A DNA stretch of 64,000 bases from positions 3,162,001-3,226,000 of the forward strand of contig CP141893.1 of NCBI GenBank assembly GCA_036871055.1. Direction: 5' to 3'. The translations under genes and the position numbers were made by a program. This DNA is from Bisbaumannia sp015645095. Lineage in GTDB: Bacteria; Pseudomonadota; Gammaproteobacteria; Pseudomonadales; Halomonadaceae. Numbering within the stretch: the stretch's first letter is position 1; the number at the start of each line of letters is the position of its first letter. The notes below the pieces were generated by a model, which saw nothing but the letters and a program-made list of their open reading frames with translations, was not told the origin of the DNA and ran no database searches. Positions 46,206 through 53,664 of this stretch are shown one piece after another.

Positions 46206-46481
46206 GTCGTAGGGGTCTCCTTGTCGCGGTCGCCATCCGCACCGCCGAAGCGGGCACTCCCTTCACTCTAGACTAAAGGGGGTTCGTAAATTTACATGCC
46301 ACGCCTACAGTTAACGCGCCAAAGCCTATAGAATCGGGGCAATCATTGGCAAGTCATTCCGGTGGCTTGACGGTGGTTTTCGGTGCCCGAAGGCACCCCG
46401 GCTCGATGCCCAATAAGGATAAAATAACGCCAGCGATGGCGGCCTCCGGCACCCCTCGCTGCATGGCCCGGAACCGATCGC
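46206..46481. promoter_or_regulatory. shared control region of two divergent Mrp operons
   Basis: 276 bp between the divergent mrpA genes. It is lower in GC than its surroundings (46270-46440), and contains a hairpin GGTGCC-CGAA-GGCACC at 46382-46397 on the operon 2 side, which could be a leader structure. No known operator was recognised. Confidence 0.55.
46325..46352 (-). promoter_or_regulatory. candidate promoter of Mrp operon 1
   Basis: On the minus strand TTGCCA (46352-46347) and TATAGG (46330-46325) are separated by 16 bp and lie about 120 bp before mrpA1. It is the best sigma-70-like pair seen in the 276-bp region shared by the two operons. Confidence 0.35.
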
Positions 46482-49262
46482 ATGTCGCTGCCCTGGATCC
46501 TCTTTCTGCCCCTGCTGGGGGCGCTGCCTGCCCTGACCCGCCCCTATCGCGACACGCCTGGCCCCCAGTGGTTACCCCTGCTCCCCCCCCTGCTGGCCCT
46601 GGGTCTGCTGCTCGCTCAGGGCCCCGCCATCCTGGGGGGCGACACCCTGTCACAGGGCTGGGCCTGGATGCCTCAGCTCGGCCTGGACCTGGCCCTGCGC
46701 CTGGACGGCCTGGGCCTGCTCTTCGCCCTGCTGATCCTGGGCATCGGGGTGATGATCCAGTGGTATGCCGGTTACTATCTCTCGCCGAAGGAGAATCACG
46801 GCCGCTTCACCGGTTACCTGCTGCTCTTCATGACCGCCATGCTGGGCATCGTGATGGCGGACAACCTGCTGCTGCTGTGGCTCTTCTGGGAGCTGACCAG
46901 CCTCGCCTCCTTCCTGCTGATCGGCTTCTGGTCACAGGACAGTGATGCCCGCCGCGGCGCGCGCATGGCCCTGACCATCACCGGCGCCGGGGGCCTGGCA
47001 CTGCTGGCGGGGGTGCTGCTAATCGGCCAGACGGTGGGCAGCTTCGCCCTGGGTGAGGTGCTGGCCGCCGGCGACCTGCTGCGCGCCTCGCCCCACTACC
47101 CCTGGATACTGTCCCTGGTGCTGCTGGGGGCCTTTACCAAGTCGGCGCAGCTGCCCTTCCACTTCTGGCTGCCCCATGCCATGGCGGCGCCCACCCCGGT
47201 CTCCGCTTACCTGCACTCGGCCACCATGGTCAAGGCGGGGCTCTTCCTACTGATGCGCCTGCAGCCGGCCCTGGGCGAGACCCCGGCCTGGGCCCTGGCG
47301 CTGACCGGGGTGGGCCTGGCGACCCTGCTCTACGGTGCCTGGTTCGCCCTGCTGCAGCGCGACCTCAAGGGCATCCTGGCCTTCTCCACCCTCAGCCACC
47401 TGGGACTGATCACCCTGCTGCTGGGCCTCGGCCAGCCCCTGGTGGCGCTCTTTCATCTGCTCAACCACGCCACCTTCAAGGCCGCCCTCTTCATGGGGGT
47501 GGGCATCGTCGATCACGAGACCGGCACCCGGGACCTGCGCCGCCTGGGGGGGCTAGCGGCACTGATGCCGCTGACCGCCACTCTCACGGTCACCGCCGGT
47601 GCCGCCATGGCGGGCCTGCCGCCCTTCAACGGCTTCCTCTCCAAGGAGCTACTGTTCGCCGCCAGCCTGGAGAGCGAGCTGCTCGGTGGGCTCAACCCAC
47701 TGATTCCCCTGGGAGTGGTGGCCGCGGCCAGCCTCTCGGTGGCCTACTCCCTGCGCCTGGTGCACAGTCTCTTCTTCGCCCGCCCCGGAGGCGAGCCCCC
47801 CGAGGCCCATGACCCGCCCAGGGGGATGCTGGCCCCGGGCCTGATGCTCGCGGCCCTCTGCCTGCTGGTGGGGCTCTTTCCCATGGCCCTGGCCGCCCCC
47901 CTGGTGATGGCCGCCGGCCAGGCGGTACTGGCCACCCCGCCGCCGGCGCTGAACCTGGCGCTCTGGCACGGCCTCAACCTGCCCCTGGCGATGAGCGCCC
48001 TGGCGGTGGCCGTCGGCGTGCTGCTGATGAGCCGTCGTCGCCTGCTGGAGCAGGCTTTCCAGGTCTTCGGTCGCTACGATGCTCGCCGACTCTTCGAGCA
48101 GGCGATGATCCGCCTCACCAAGATCAGTCTGGGCATCACCCAGCGCCTGGAGAACGGCTCCCTGCAGCGCTACCTGGCGCTGCTGCTGATCACCGCCCTG
48201 GCGATGGCGGGGCTCGGCCTGAGCCGCCTGGAGCGGCTCACCGGCGAGCTCGCCCTGCAACCCCTGGACGGCATGCTGGTGCTGGGGGCGGCGCTGATGA
48301 TCTTCGGCGCCATCGGCAGCGCCCTGAGCCACCGCTGGCGCCTGGTCTCGCTGCTGATGCTGTCGGTGGTGGGGTTATCAGTGTCGCTGACCTTCGTGCG
48401 CTTCTCCGCCCCGGACCTGGCCCTGACCCAGCTCTCGGTGGAAGTCGTGTCGATGATCCTGATGATCCTGGCGCTCTTCTTCCTGCCCCAGCGGCCACCG
48501 CGCTGGATCTCCACCCGACGGATGTTCCGCGACCTGGCGGTGGCCGGCTCCCTGGGGCTGCTGGTGGCGGGCTTCAACTTCGCCCTGCTGACCCGGGAGA
48601 CCCTATCGATCGCCAATTTCTTCCTGCGCGAGAGCGTCCCCGGCGGCGGCGGCACCAATGTGGTCAACGTGATCCTGGTGGACTTCCGCGGCTTCGACAC
48701 CCTGGGCGAGATCACCGTGCTGACCCTGGCGGGCCTGGCCACCTTCAAGCTGCTCAGCCGCCTGAAGCTGTTCATGCCGGCGGGCAACGTGGAGGGCATC
48801 CACTGGTCGAGTCACCGCCACCCGATGATCCTGGCGGTGGTGGCGCAGATCCTGCTGCCCCTGGCGCTGCTGGTCACCGTCTATATCTTCCTGCGCGGCC
48901 ATAACCAGCCCGGCGGCGGTTTCATCGCCGGGCTGATCACCGCCGTGGCGCTGATCCTGCAGTACATGGCCCGGGGCTACGAGTGGACCCGCGAGCGGCT
49001 GCCGGTGGCCTACAACCTGGTGGCGGTGTCGGGGCTGGCCCTGGCCACCCTCACCGGCCTGGGCAGCTGGCTGTTCGGCTATCCCTTCCTGACCACTACC
49101 CATGGCCACTTCTCGTTGCCGCTGATCGGCGACTTCGAGCTCGCCTCGGCGCTGCTCTTCGACCTGGGGGTCTACCTGGCGGTGGTGGGCGCCACCCTGA
49201 TGATTCTGATCAACCTGGGCCGGGTCACCACGGTGCACCGGCCCCGCGTGGAGGAGCACTGA
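46482..49262 (+). CDS. mrpA: Na+/H+ antiporter subunit MrpAB fusion (operon 2)
   Basis: A 926-residue fusion of MrpA with an MrpB domain, as in PhaAB-type (group 2) systems. The NuoL-like core has WLFWELTSLASFLLIGFWSQ near residue 137 and LPFHFWLPHAMAAPTPVSAY near 224. FSAPDLALTQLSVEVVSMIL near 642 marks the MbhD/E region, and the MrpB part begins near residue 780 with FLRGHNQPGGGFIAGLITAV. First gene of operon 2; its TGA overlaps the mrpC start by one base. Confidence 0.94.
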   Translation: MSLPWILFLPLLGALPALTRPYRDTPGPQWLPLLPPLLALGLLLAQGPAILGGDTLSQGWAWMPQLGLDLALRLDGLGLLFALLILGIGVMIQWYAGYYLSPKENHGRFTGYLLLFMTAMLGIVMADNLLLLWLFWELTSLASFLLIGFWSQDSDARRGARMALTITGAGGLALLAGVLLIGQTVGSFALGEVLAAGDLLRASPHYPWILSLVLLGAFTKSAQLPFHFWLPHAMAAPTPVSAYLHSATMVKAGLFLLMRLQPALGETPAWALALTGVGLATLLYGAWFALLQRDLKGILAFSTLSHLGLITLLLGLGQPLVALFHLLNHATFKAALFMGVGIVDHETGTRDLRRLGGLAALMPLTATLTVTAGAAMAGLPPFNGFLSKELLFAASLESELLGGLNPLIPLGVVAAASLSVAYSLRLVHSLFFARPGGEPPEAHDPPRGMLAPGLMLAALCLLVGLFPMALAAPLVMAAGQAVLATPPPALNLALWHGLNLPLAMSALAVAVGVLLMSRRRLLEQAFQVFGRYDARRLFEQAMIRLTKISLGITQRLENGSLQRYLALLLITALAMAGLGLSRLERLTGELALQPLDGMLVLGAALMIFGAIGSALSHRWRLVSLLMLSVVGLSVSLTFVRFSAPDLALTQLSVEVVSMILMILALFFLPQRPPRWISTRRMFRDLAVAGSLGLLVAGFNFALLTRETLSIANFFLRESVPGGGGTNVVNVILVDFRGFDTLGEITVLTLAGLATFKLLSRLKLFMPAGNVEGIHWSSHRHPMILAVVAQILLPLALLVTVYIFLRGHNQPGGGFIAGLITAVALILQYMARGYEWTRERLPVAYNLVAVSGLALATLTGLGSWLFGYPFLTTTHGHFSLPLIGDFELASALLFDLGVYLAVVGATLMILINLGRVTTVHRPRVEEH

Positions 49263-49603
49263 TGGAAGCCCTGTTCTCCCTGGTGGTGGGCGTGCTCACC
49301 GCCTCCGGCACCTTCCTGCTGCTGCGCGGGCGCACCTTCCCGGTGATCGTCGGCCTGGCGCTGCTCTCCTACGCGGTGAACCTCTTCCTGTTCTCCATGG
49401 GCGGGCTCAATACCGATGCGGCGGCGGTGATCGGCGACTCGACCGCTCCCTCCGATCCCCTGCCCCAGGCCCTGGTGCTCACCGCCATCGTCATCGGCTT
49501 CGCCATGACCGCCTTCCTGGTGATCCTGGCGGTACGCGCCCGCAGCGAGCTGGGCAGCGACCATGTGGATGGCAAGACCGGCGAGGAGCGTGGCAAAGGA
49601 TGA
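49262..49603 (+). CDS. mrpC: Na+/H+ antiporter subunit MrpC (operon 2)
   Basis: A 113-residue NuoK-like subunit. FPVIVGLALLSYAVNLFLFS near residues 27-46 and DPLPQALVLTAIVIGFAMTA near 66-85 are diagnostic. The ATG at 49262 shares a base with the mrpA stop (TGATG) and lies after GGAGGAG. Stop overlaps mrpD. Confidence 0.92.
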   Translation: MEALFSLVVGVLTASGTFLLLRGRTFPVIVGLALLSYAVNLFLFSMGGLNTDAAAVIGDSTAPSDPLPQALVLTAIVIGFAMTAFLVILAVRARSELGSDHVDGKTGEERGKG

Positions 49604-51126
49604 ACCCGCACCTGTTAATCCTGCCGATCCTGCTGCCACTGGTCAGCGCCCTGGGCCTGCTGCTCACCGGCCAGGCCAACCTGGCCTGGCAGCGGCGCGT
49701 CAGCCTTCTCGCCACTCTGGCCCTGGTGGGGCTGAGCGCCTGGCTGCTGTGGCTCAGCGACGATGGCCAGATCCGCTTCTATGCCCTCGGCGACTGGCCG
49801 GCCCCCTTCGGCATCGTGCTGATGCTGGATCGCCTGGCGGCGCTGATGCTGGCCCTTACCGCGGTGCTGGCGCTGGGCTGCGTGCTCTTCGCCAGCGCCG
49901 GGGAGGATAGCCAGGGCAGCTTCTTCCACGGCCTCTTCCAGCTCCAGCTGATGGGGCTCAACGGCGCCTTCCTCACCGGCGACCTCTTCAACCTCTTCGT
50001 CTTCTTCGAGATCCTGCTGCTGGCCTCCTATGCGCTGCTGATGCACGGCAGCGACAAGCCAAGAGTCGCCGCGGGCCTGCACTACGTGGTGCTCAACCTG
50101 GTGGGCTCGGCGCTCTTCCTGGTGGCCCTCGGCACCCTCTACGGCGCCACCGGCACCCTCAACATGGCCGACATGGCCCGCCGCCTGGTCGAGCTGCCCG
50201 AGGATCGCCAGGTCCTGGCCGGTGCCGGCGCCCTGCTGCTGATCGTGGTGTTCAGTCTCAAGGCGGCGGCCCTGCCCCTCTACTTCTGGCTACCCAGCAC
50301 CTATGCGGCGGCCCCGGCGCCGGTGGCGGCGCTGTTCGCCATCATGACCAAGGTGGGGCTCTACGCCATCCTGCGGATCGAGTCGCTGATCTTCGGCGCC
50401 GGCCCCGGGGCGGCACTGATCCAGGGCTGGCTGTGGTGGATGGGACTGGCGACCCTGGCCCTAGCGGTGATCGGCGCCCTGGGCGCCCGGGACCTGCGGG
50501 TACTGGCCGCCTACCTGGTGCTGGCCTCGGCGGGGGTACTGCTGGCCAGCGCCGGCCTCGACACGCCCCAGGCCGATGCCGCCCTGCTCTACTACCTGGT
50601 GCACTCGACCCTGATCACCGGGGCCCTCTTCCTGCTGGCGGAGCTGATCGGCATCCAGCGCGGCAAGGCGGGCACCCGCCTGGTGCGGGCGCGACGCCTG
50701 CGCCAGGGCACCCTGCTCGGGTGGCTCTTCCTGGTGGCGGCGGTGGCGGCCATCGGCCTGCCGCCGCTCTCCGGGGCCCTGGCCAAGCTGTGGCTGCTGC
50801 AGGCGGTGGATGCCACGGCACGCCCCTGGTTCTGGAGCCTGCTGCTGCTGGCGACCCTGGGGGTATTGATCGCCCTCTCCCGGGCCGGCTCGGTGCTCTT
50901 CTGGGCCAGCCACAAGGGCGATACCAGCGGCAGCCGGGTACAACCGCTGCAGCTGGCCGGGGTGCTCTGCCTGCTGGCCGGCGCCCCCCTGCTGGCCCTC
51001 TTCGCCGCCCCCATGGCGGAATTCACCCTGGCCACCGCCGACCAGCTGGCCACGCCCCAGCGGGTGCTCGGCGCCCTGTTCGGCGAGCCCACGGCCCTGG
51101 CCCTGCAGACGGAGGAGAGCCCATGA
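49600..51126 (+). CDS. mrpD: Na+/H+ antiporter subunit MrpD (operon 2)
   Basis: A 508-residue NuoN/M-like subunit with about 14 helices. Channel glutamate in FNLFVFFEILLLASYALL near residue 129, and ALFAIMTKVGLYAILRIE near 246. The 3' end provides the template of the 60-bp repeats that follow. Confidence 0.93.
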   Translation: MNPHLLILPILLPLVSALGLLLTGQANLAWQRRVSLLATLALVGLSAWLLWLSDDGQIRFYALGDWPAPFGIVLMLDRLAALMLALTAVLALGCVLFASAGEDSQGSFFHGLFQLQLMGLNGAFLTGDLFNLFVFFEILLLASYALLMHGSDKPRVAAGLHYVVLNLVGSALFLVALGTLYGATGTLNMADMARRLVELPEDRQVLAGAGALLLIVVFSLKAAALPLYFWLPSTYAAAPAPVAALFAIMTKVGLYAILRIESLIFGAGPGAALIQGWLWWMGLATLALAVIGALGARDLRVLAAYLVLASAGVLLASAGLDTPQADAALLYYLVHSTLITGALFLLAELIGIQRGKAGTRLVRARRLRQGTLLGWLFLVAAVAAIGLPPLSGALAKLWLLQAVDATARPWFWSLLLLATLGVLIALSRAGSVLFWASHKGDTSGSRVQPLQLAGVLCLLAGAPLLALFAAPMAEFTLATADQLATPQRVLGALFGEPTALALQTEESP

Positions 51127-51240
51127 AAGCCGGTCATAAGAGGCGGTCATGGACGCCTGGCCCTGCAATGGAGGAGCCCCCCATGAAAGCCGGTCATAAG
51201 AGGCGGTCATGGACGCCTGGCCCTGTAATGGAGGAGACCC
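51121..51240 (+). repeat. two tandem 60-bp units between mrpD2 and mrpE2
   Basis: 51121-51180 and 51181-51240 are identical except at two positions. The unit is made of the mrpD2 end and mrpE2 start words (CCTGGCCCTGCA, GGAGGAG, ATGAA, GGCGGTCATGGACGCCTGG). A third partial unit forms the true mrpE2 start. Confidence 0.95.
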
Positions 51241-51245
51241 GATGA
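51123..51245 (+). CDS. 40-residue repeat-derived peptide, possibly a translational coupler
   Basis: The tandem units open a frame with two near-identical 20-residue repeats (each starting MKAGHKRRSWTPG). A GGAGGAG lies before its ATG, and its TGA overlaps the mrpE2 ATG (ATGA). If translated it restores translational coupling between mrpD2 and mrpE2 across the inserted repeats. The peptide itself need not be functional. Confidence 0.4.
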   Translation: MKAGHKRRSWTPGPAMEEPPMKAGHKRRSWTPGPVMEETR

Positions 51246-51754
51246 ACGGCGGTCATGGACGCCTGGCCAGCCGCTGGCTGCCTACCCCGACCCTGTCGTT
51301 GCTGCTGCTGGTGGTCTGGCTGCTGATGGTGCGCAGCCTGGCGCCGGGACAGCTGCTGCTGGGGCTGGCCCTGGCCTGGCTGATCCCGCTGATCACCCGG
51401 CGCTTCTGGGACCCGCTGCCGCGGGTGAAGCACCCCCTCAAGCTGCTGCGCTTCACCGGCCATGTGCTCTGGGATATCGTCAAGGCCAACCTGCATGTCA
51501 GCCTGCTGATTCTCAGCCCCCGCCGCACGCCGCATCCCGGTTTCGTGGAGTACCCCCTGGAGGTGCAGGAGCCGCTGACCATCACCCTGCTGGCCAACAC
51601 CATCACCCTGACCCCGGGCACCGTCTCCACCAATATTCGTCTCGACCGCTCCTCGCTGCTGATCCATGTACTGGATCTCGACGACGAGCAGGCGCTGATC
51701 GAGGAGATCCGCCAGCGTTACGAGCGGCCCCTCAAGGAGATCTTCGAATGCTAG
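51242..51754 (+). CDS. mrpE: Na+/H+ antiporter subunit MrpE (operon 2)
   Basis: A 170-residue subunit. The family segment ANTITLTPGTVSTNIRLDRS lies near residues 118-137. I chose the ATG at 51242 because GGAGGAG lies 5 nt upstream; the earlier ATG at 51209 lies inside the tandem repeat and has no ribosome site. Stop overlaps the mrpF start. Confidence 0.9.
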   Translation: MNGGHGRLASRWLPTPTLSLLLLVVWLLMVRSLAPGQLLLGLALAWLIPLITRRFWDPLPRVKHPLKLLRFTGHVLWDIVKANLHVSLLILSPRRTPHPGFVEYPLEVQEPLTITLLANTITLTPGTVSTNIRLDRSSLLIHVLDLDDEQALIEEIRQRYERPLKEIFEC

Positions 51755-52017
51755 ACAAGGCGCTGTGGATCAGCCTGACGCTGATCGTGCTGGCCCTGGC
51801 CATGAACGTGATTCGCCTGGCCCGGGGGCCGGACATCCCCGATCGCCTGCTGGCCCTGGACACCATGTACGTCAACTCCATCGCGCTGATCGTCATGCTG
51901 GGACTGTGGCTCAATACCAAGACCTACTTCGAGGCGGCAATGCTGATCGCCATGCTGGGCTTCGTCAGCACCATGGCCATCTGCCGCTACCTGCTGCGCG
52001 GCGACATCATCGAATAG
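51748..52017 (+). CDS. mrpF: Na+/H+ antiporter subunit MrpF (operon 2)
   Basis: An 89-residue subunit with three helices and the segment RLARGPDIPDRLLALDTMYV near residues 26-45. Translation start overlaps the mrpE stop by 7 bp. Confidence 0.92.
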   Translation: MLDKALWISLTLIVLALAMNVIRLARGPDIPDRLLALDTMYVNSIALIVMLGLWLNTKTYFEAAMLIAMLGFVSTMAICRYLLRGDIIE

Positions 52018-52026
52018 GAGGCGACC

Positions 52027-52452
52027 ATGACCCTCTATGTGCTCCTCGAATGGGTGATCTCCTTCCTGCTGGTGGCCGGCGGCCTCTTCGCCTTCACCGG
52101 CTCCCTGGGGATGCTGCAGTTCAAGGACTTCTTCATGCGCCTGCATGGCCCCACCAAGGGCACCACCCTGGGCATCGGCTGCATCCTGATCGCCTCGATG
52201 CTCTACTTCACGGTGACCCAGGGCGACTTCCATGTGCAGGAGCTGCTGATCACCCTCTTCCTCTTCATTACCGCCCCGGTGACCGGGCATATCCTCGCCA
52301 AGACCGGCCTGCACATGCACCTGCGCTTTATCACCGGCACCCGCGGCGCCACCCCGGAGTTCCTCGACGAGGACGTGGGCCAGCACCGGGTCGAGCGGCC
52401 GCCGCGCCCCAAGCGCCCGAAGCGGCGCGCCAGGGCCCGCCGCTGGCTATAG
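52027..52452 (+). CDS. mrpG: Na+/H+ antiporter subunit MrpG (operon 2)
   Basis: A 141-residue subunit with three helices (FTGSLGMLQFKDFFMRLHGP near residue 24) and a long basic tail (RPPRPKRPKRRARARRW) unlike the acidic tail of MrpG1. AGGAGG precedes the start. Last gene of operon 2. Confidence 0.91.
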   Translation: MTLYVLLEWVISFLLVAGGLFAFTGSLGMLQFKDFFMRLHGPTKGTTLGIGCILIASMLYFTVTQGDFHVQELLITLFLFITAPVTGHILAKTGLHMHLRFITGTRGATPEFLDEDVGQHRVERPPRPKRPKRRARARRWL

Positions 52453-52534
52453 AGAGGGCCTACCCGCCCTGGGCTATGCCAGGGCTATGGCAGCTCGCTT
52501 GGTTCATGGAGCGATCCAACCACGCTAGCGCGGC

Positions 52535-53524
52535 CTACCAGCCCTGGGAGTGGGTCTTGACCAGTTCGGCGAGCAGGCCGATATGGTCGTCCCGGTCGTT
52601 GAGGGCCGGGATATAGCGATAGGTCTTGCCCCCCGCCTCGATAAAGTTCTCCCGGTTCTCCTCCTCCAGCTCCTCCAGGGTCTCCAGGCAGTCGGCGGCG
52701 AAGGCGGGGCTGATGATGTCCACGTGCGCGACGCCGCTGCCGCCCCAGGCCTTGAGGGTCTCGTCGGTGTAGGGCTTGAGCCACTCCTCGCGACCGAAGC
52801 GCGACTGGTAGCAGAGCTGCCACTCCTCCTCGCCGAGCCCCAGGGCCTCGGCCACCAGTTCGCTGGTGCGCTGGCAGTGACGGGGGTAGGGGTCGCCCTG
52901 GTCGGCATAGCGCTGGGGAATGCCGTGGTAGGAGAACATCAGCTTGCCGCGCTCGCCGTCATGGGCCGCCCAGTGCTCGCGGATACTCGCCGCCAGGGCG
53001 CCGATATAGGCGGGGTGGTCATGGTAGTCGCGAATGAAGCGCAGCTCCGGCAGGTGCGGGCAAGGGGCCAGGGCCCGGGCCAGGCCATCGAAGACCGCCG
53101 CCGTGGTGGAGCGGGAGAACTGCGGATAGAGGGGCAGCACCAGGATCCGATCGGCGCCGGCCTGGCGCAGCCTGAGGCCCGCCTCCACCAGGGAGGGGTT
53201 GCCGTAGGTCATGGCCAGCTCCACCGGGATGGCCTCGCCCAGCTCCGCTTTGAGGCGCTCGCCCAGGGCCCGCTGCTGACGCCGCCCGATGGCCAGCAGC
53301 GGCGAGCCGTCGTCGGTCCACACCGAGGCATAGGCCTTGGCCACCCGCGGCGGACGAATGCGCAGGATCACCCCATGGAGGATCGGCCACCATAGCCAGC
53401 GGGGCGCATCCACCACCCGGCGGTCGCTGAGAAACTCCGCCAGGTAGCGGCGCACCGCCTGGGGGGTGGGGGCATCCGGGGTACCCAGGTTGACCAGCAT
53501 GACGCCGAATCGGGGGTTGGACAT
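52535..53524 (-). CDS. hemH: ferrochelatase
   Basis: A 329-residue enzyme that inserts Fe2+ into protoporphyrin IX, the last step of protohaem synthesis. It begins FGVMLVNLGTPDAP. The catalytic histidine is in MFSYHGIPQRY near residue 200, and the conserved acidic stretch is SPAFAADCLETLEELEEENR near 278. Divergent from a photolyase gene across 140 bp containing an 11-bp inverted repeat, which may tie haem synthesis to the light response. Confidence 0.95.
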   Translation of the reverse strand: MSNPRFGVMLVNLGTPDAPTPQAVRRYLAEFLSDRRVVDAPRWLWWPILHGVILRIRPPRVAKAYASVWTDDGSPLLAIGRRQQRALGERLKAELGEAIPVELAMTYGNPSLVEAGLRLRQAGADRILVLPLYPQFSRSTTAAVFDGLARALAPCPHLPELRFIRDYHDHPAYIGALAASIREHWAAHDGERGKLMFSYHGIPQRYADQGDPYPRHCQRTSELVAEALGLGEEEWQLCYQSRFGREEWLKPYTDETLKAWGGSGVAHVDIISPAFAADCLETLEELEEENRENFIEAGGKTYRYIPALNDRDDHIGLLAELVKTHSQGW

Positions 53525-53619
53525 AAGAGGCTCCTGATTGGTGTGGCGTCACCGGGCCATGGCACGCCGACGTCGTTGAATCGCGAGCCATTGTATCAGC
53601 GGCTCGCGATAAGGCGGAA

Positions 53620-53655
53620 TAAAGTTATACTATCATGAATATTTGTATAACTTTA
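53620..53655. promoter_or_regulatory. perfect 11-bp inverted repeat upstream of the FeS photolyase
   Basis: TAAAGTTATAC and GTATAACTTTA are exact inverted repeats with a 14-bp spacer. The right arm ends 9 bp before the photolyase ATG and the left arm lies 96 bp before hemH. Such symmetry fits a dimeric repressor; no -35 box is obvious, as is usual for activator- or MerR-type-controlled promoters. Confidence 0.6.
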
Positions 53656-53664
53656 GGCGAGACC

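Noticed and set aside
51209..51241. Upstream ATG of mrpE2 at 51209
   Set aside because: It lies inside the second 60-bp repeat and lacks a ribosome site; the ATG at 51242 has GGAGGAG.
50433..51245. 270-codon plus-strand frame inside mrpD2
   Set aside because: Shadow of mrpD2; only its last 40 codons, across the tandem repeats, are considered as a possible peptide.
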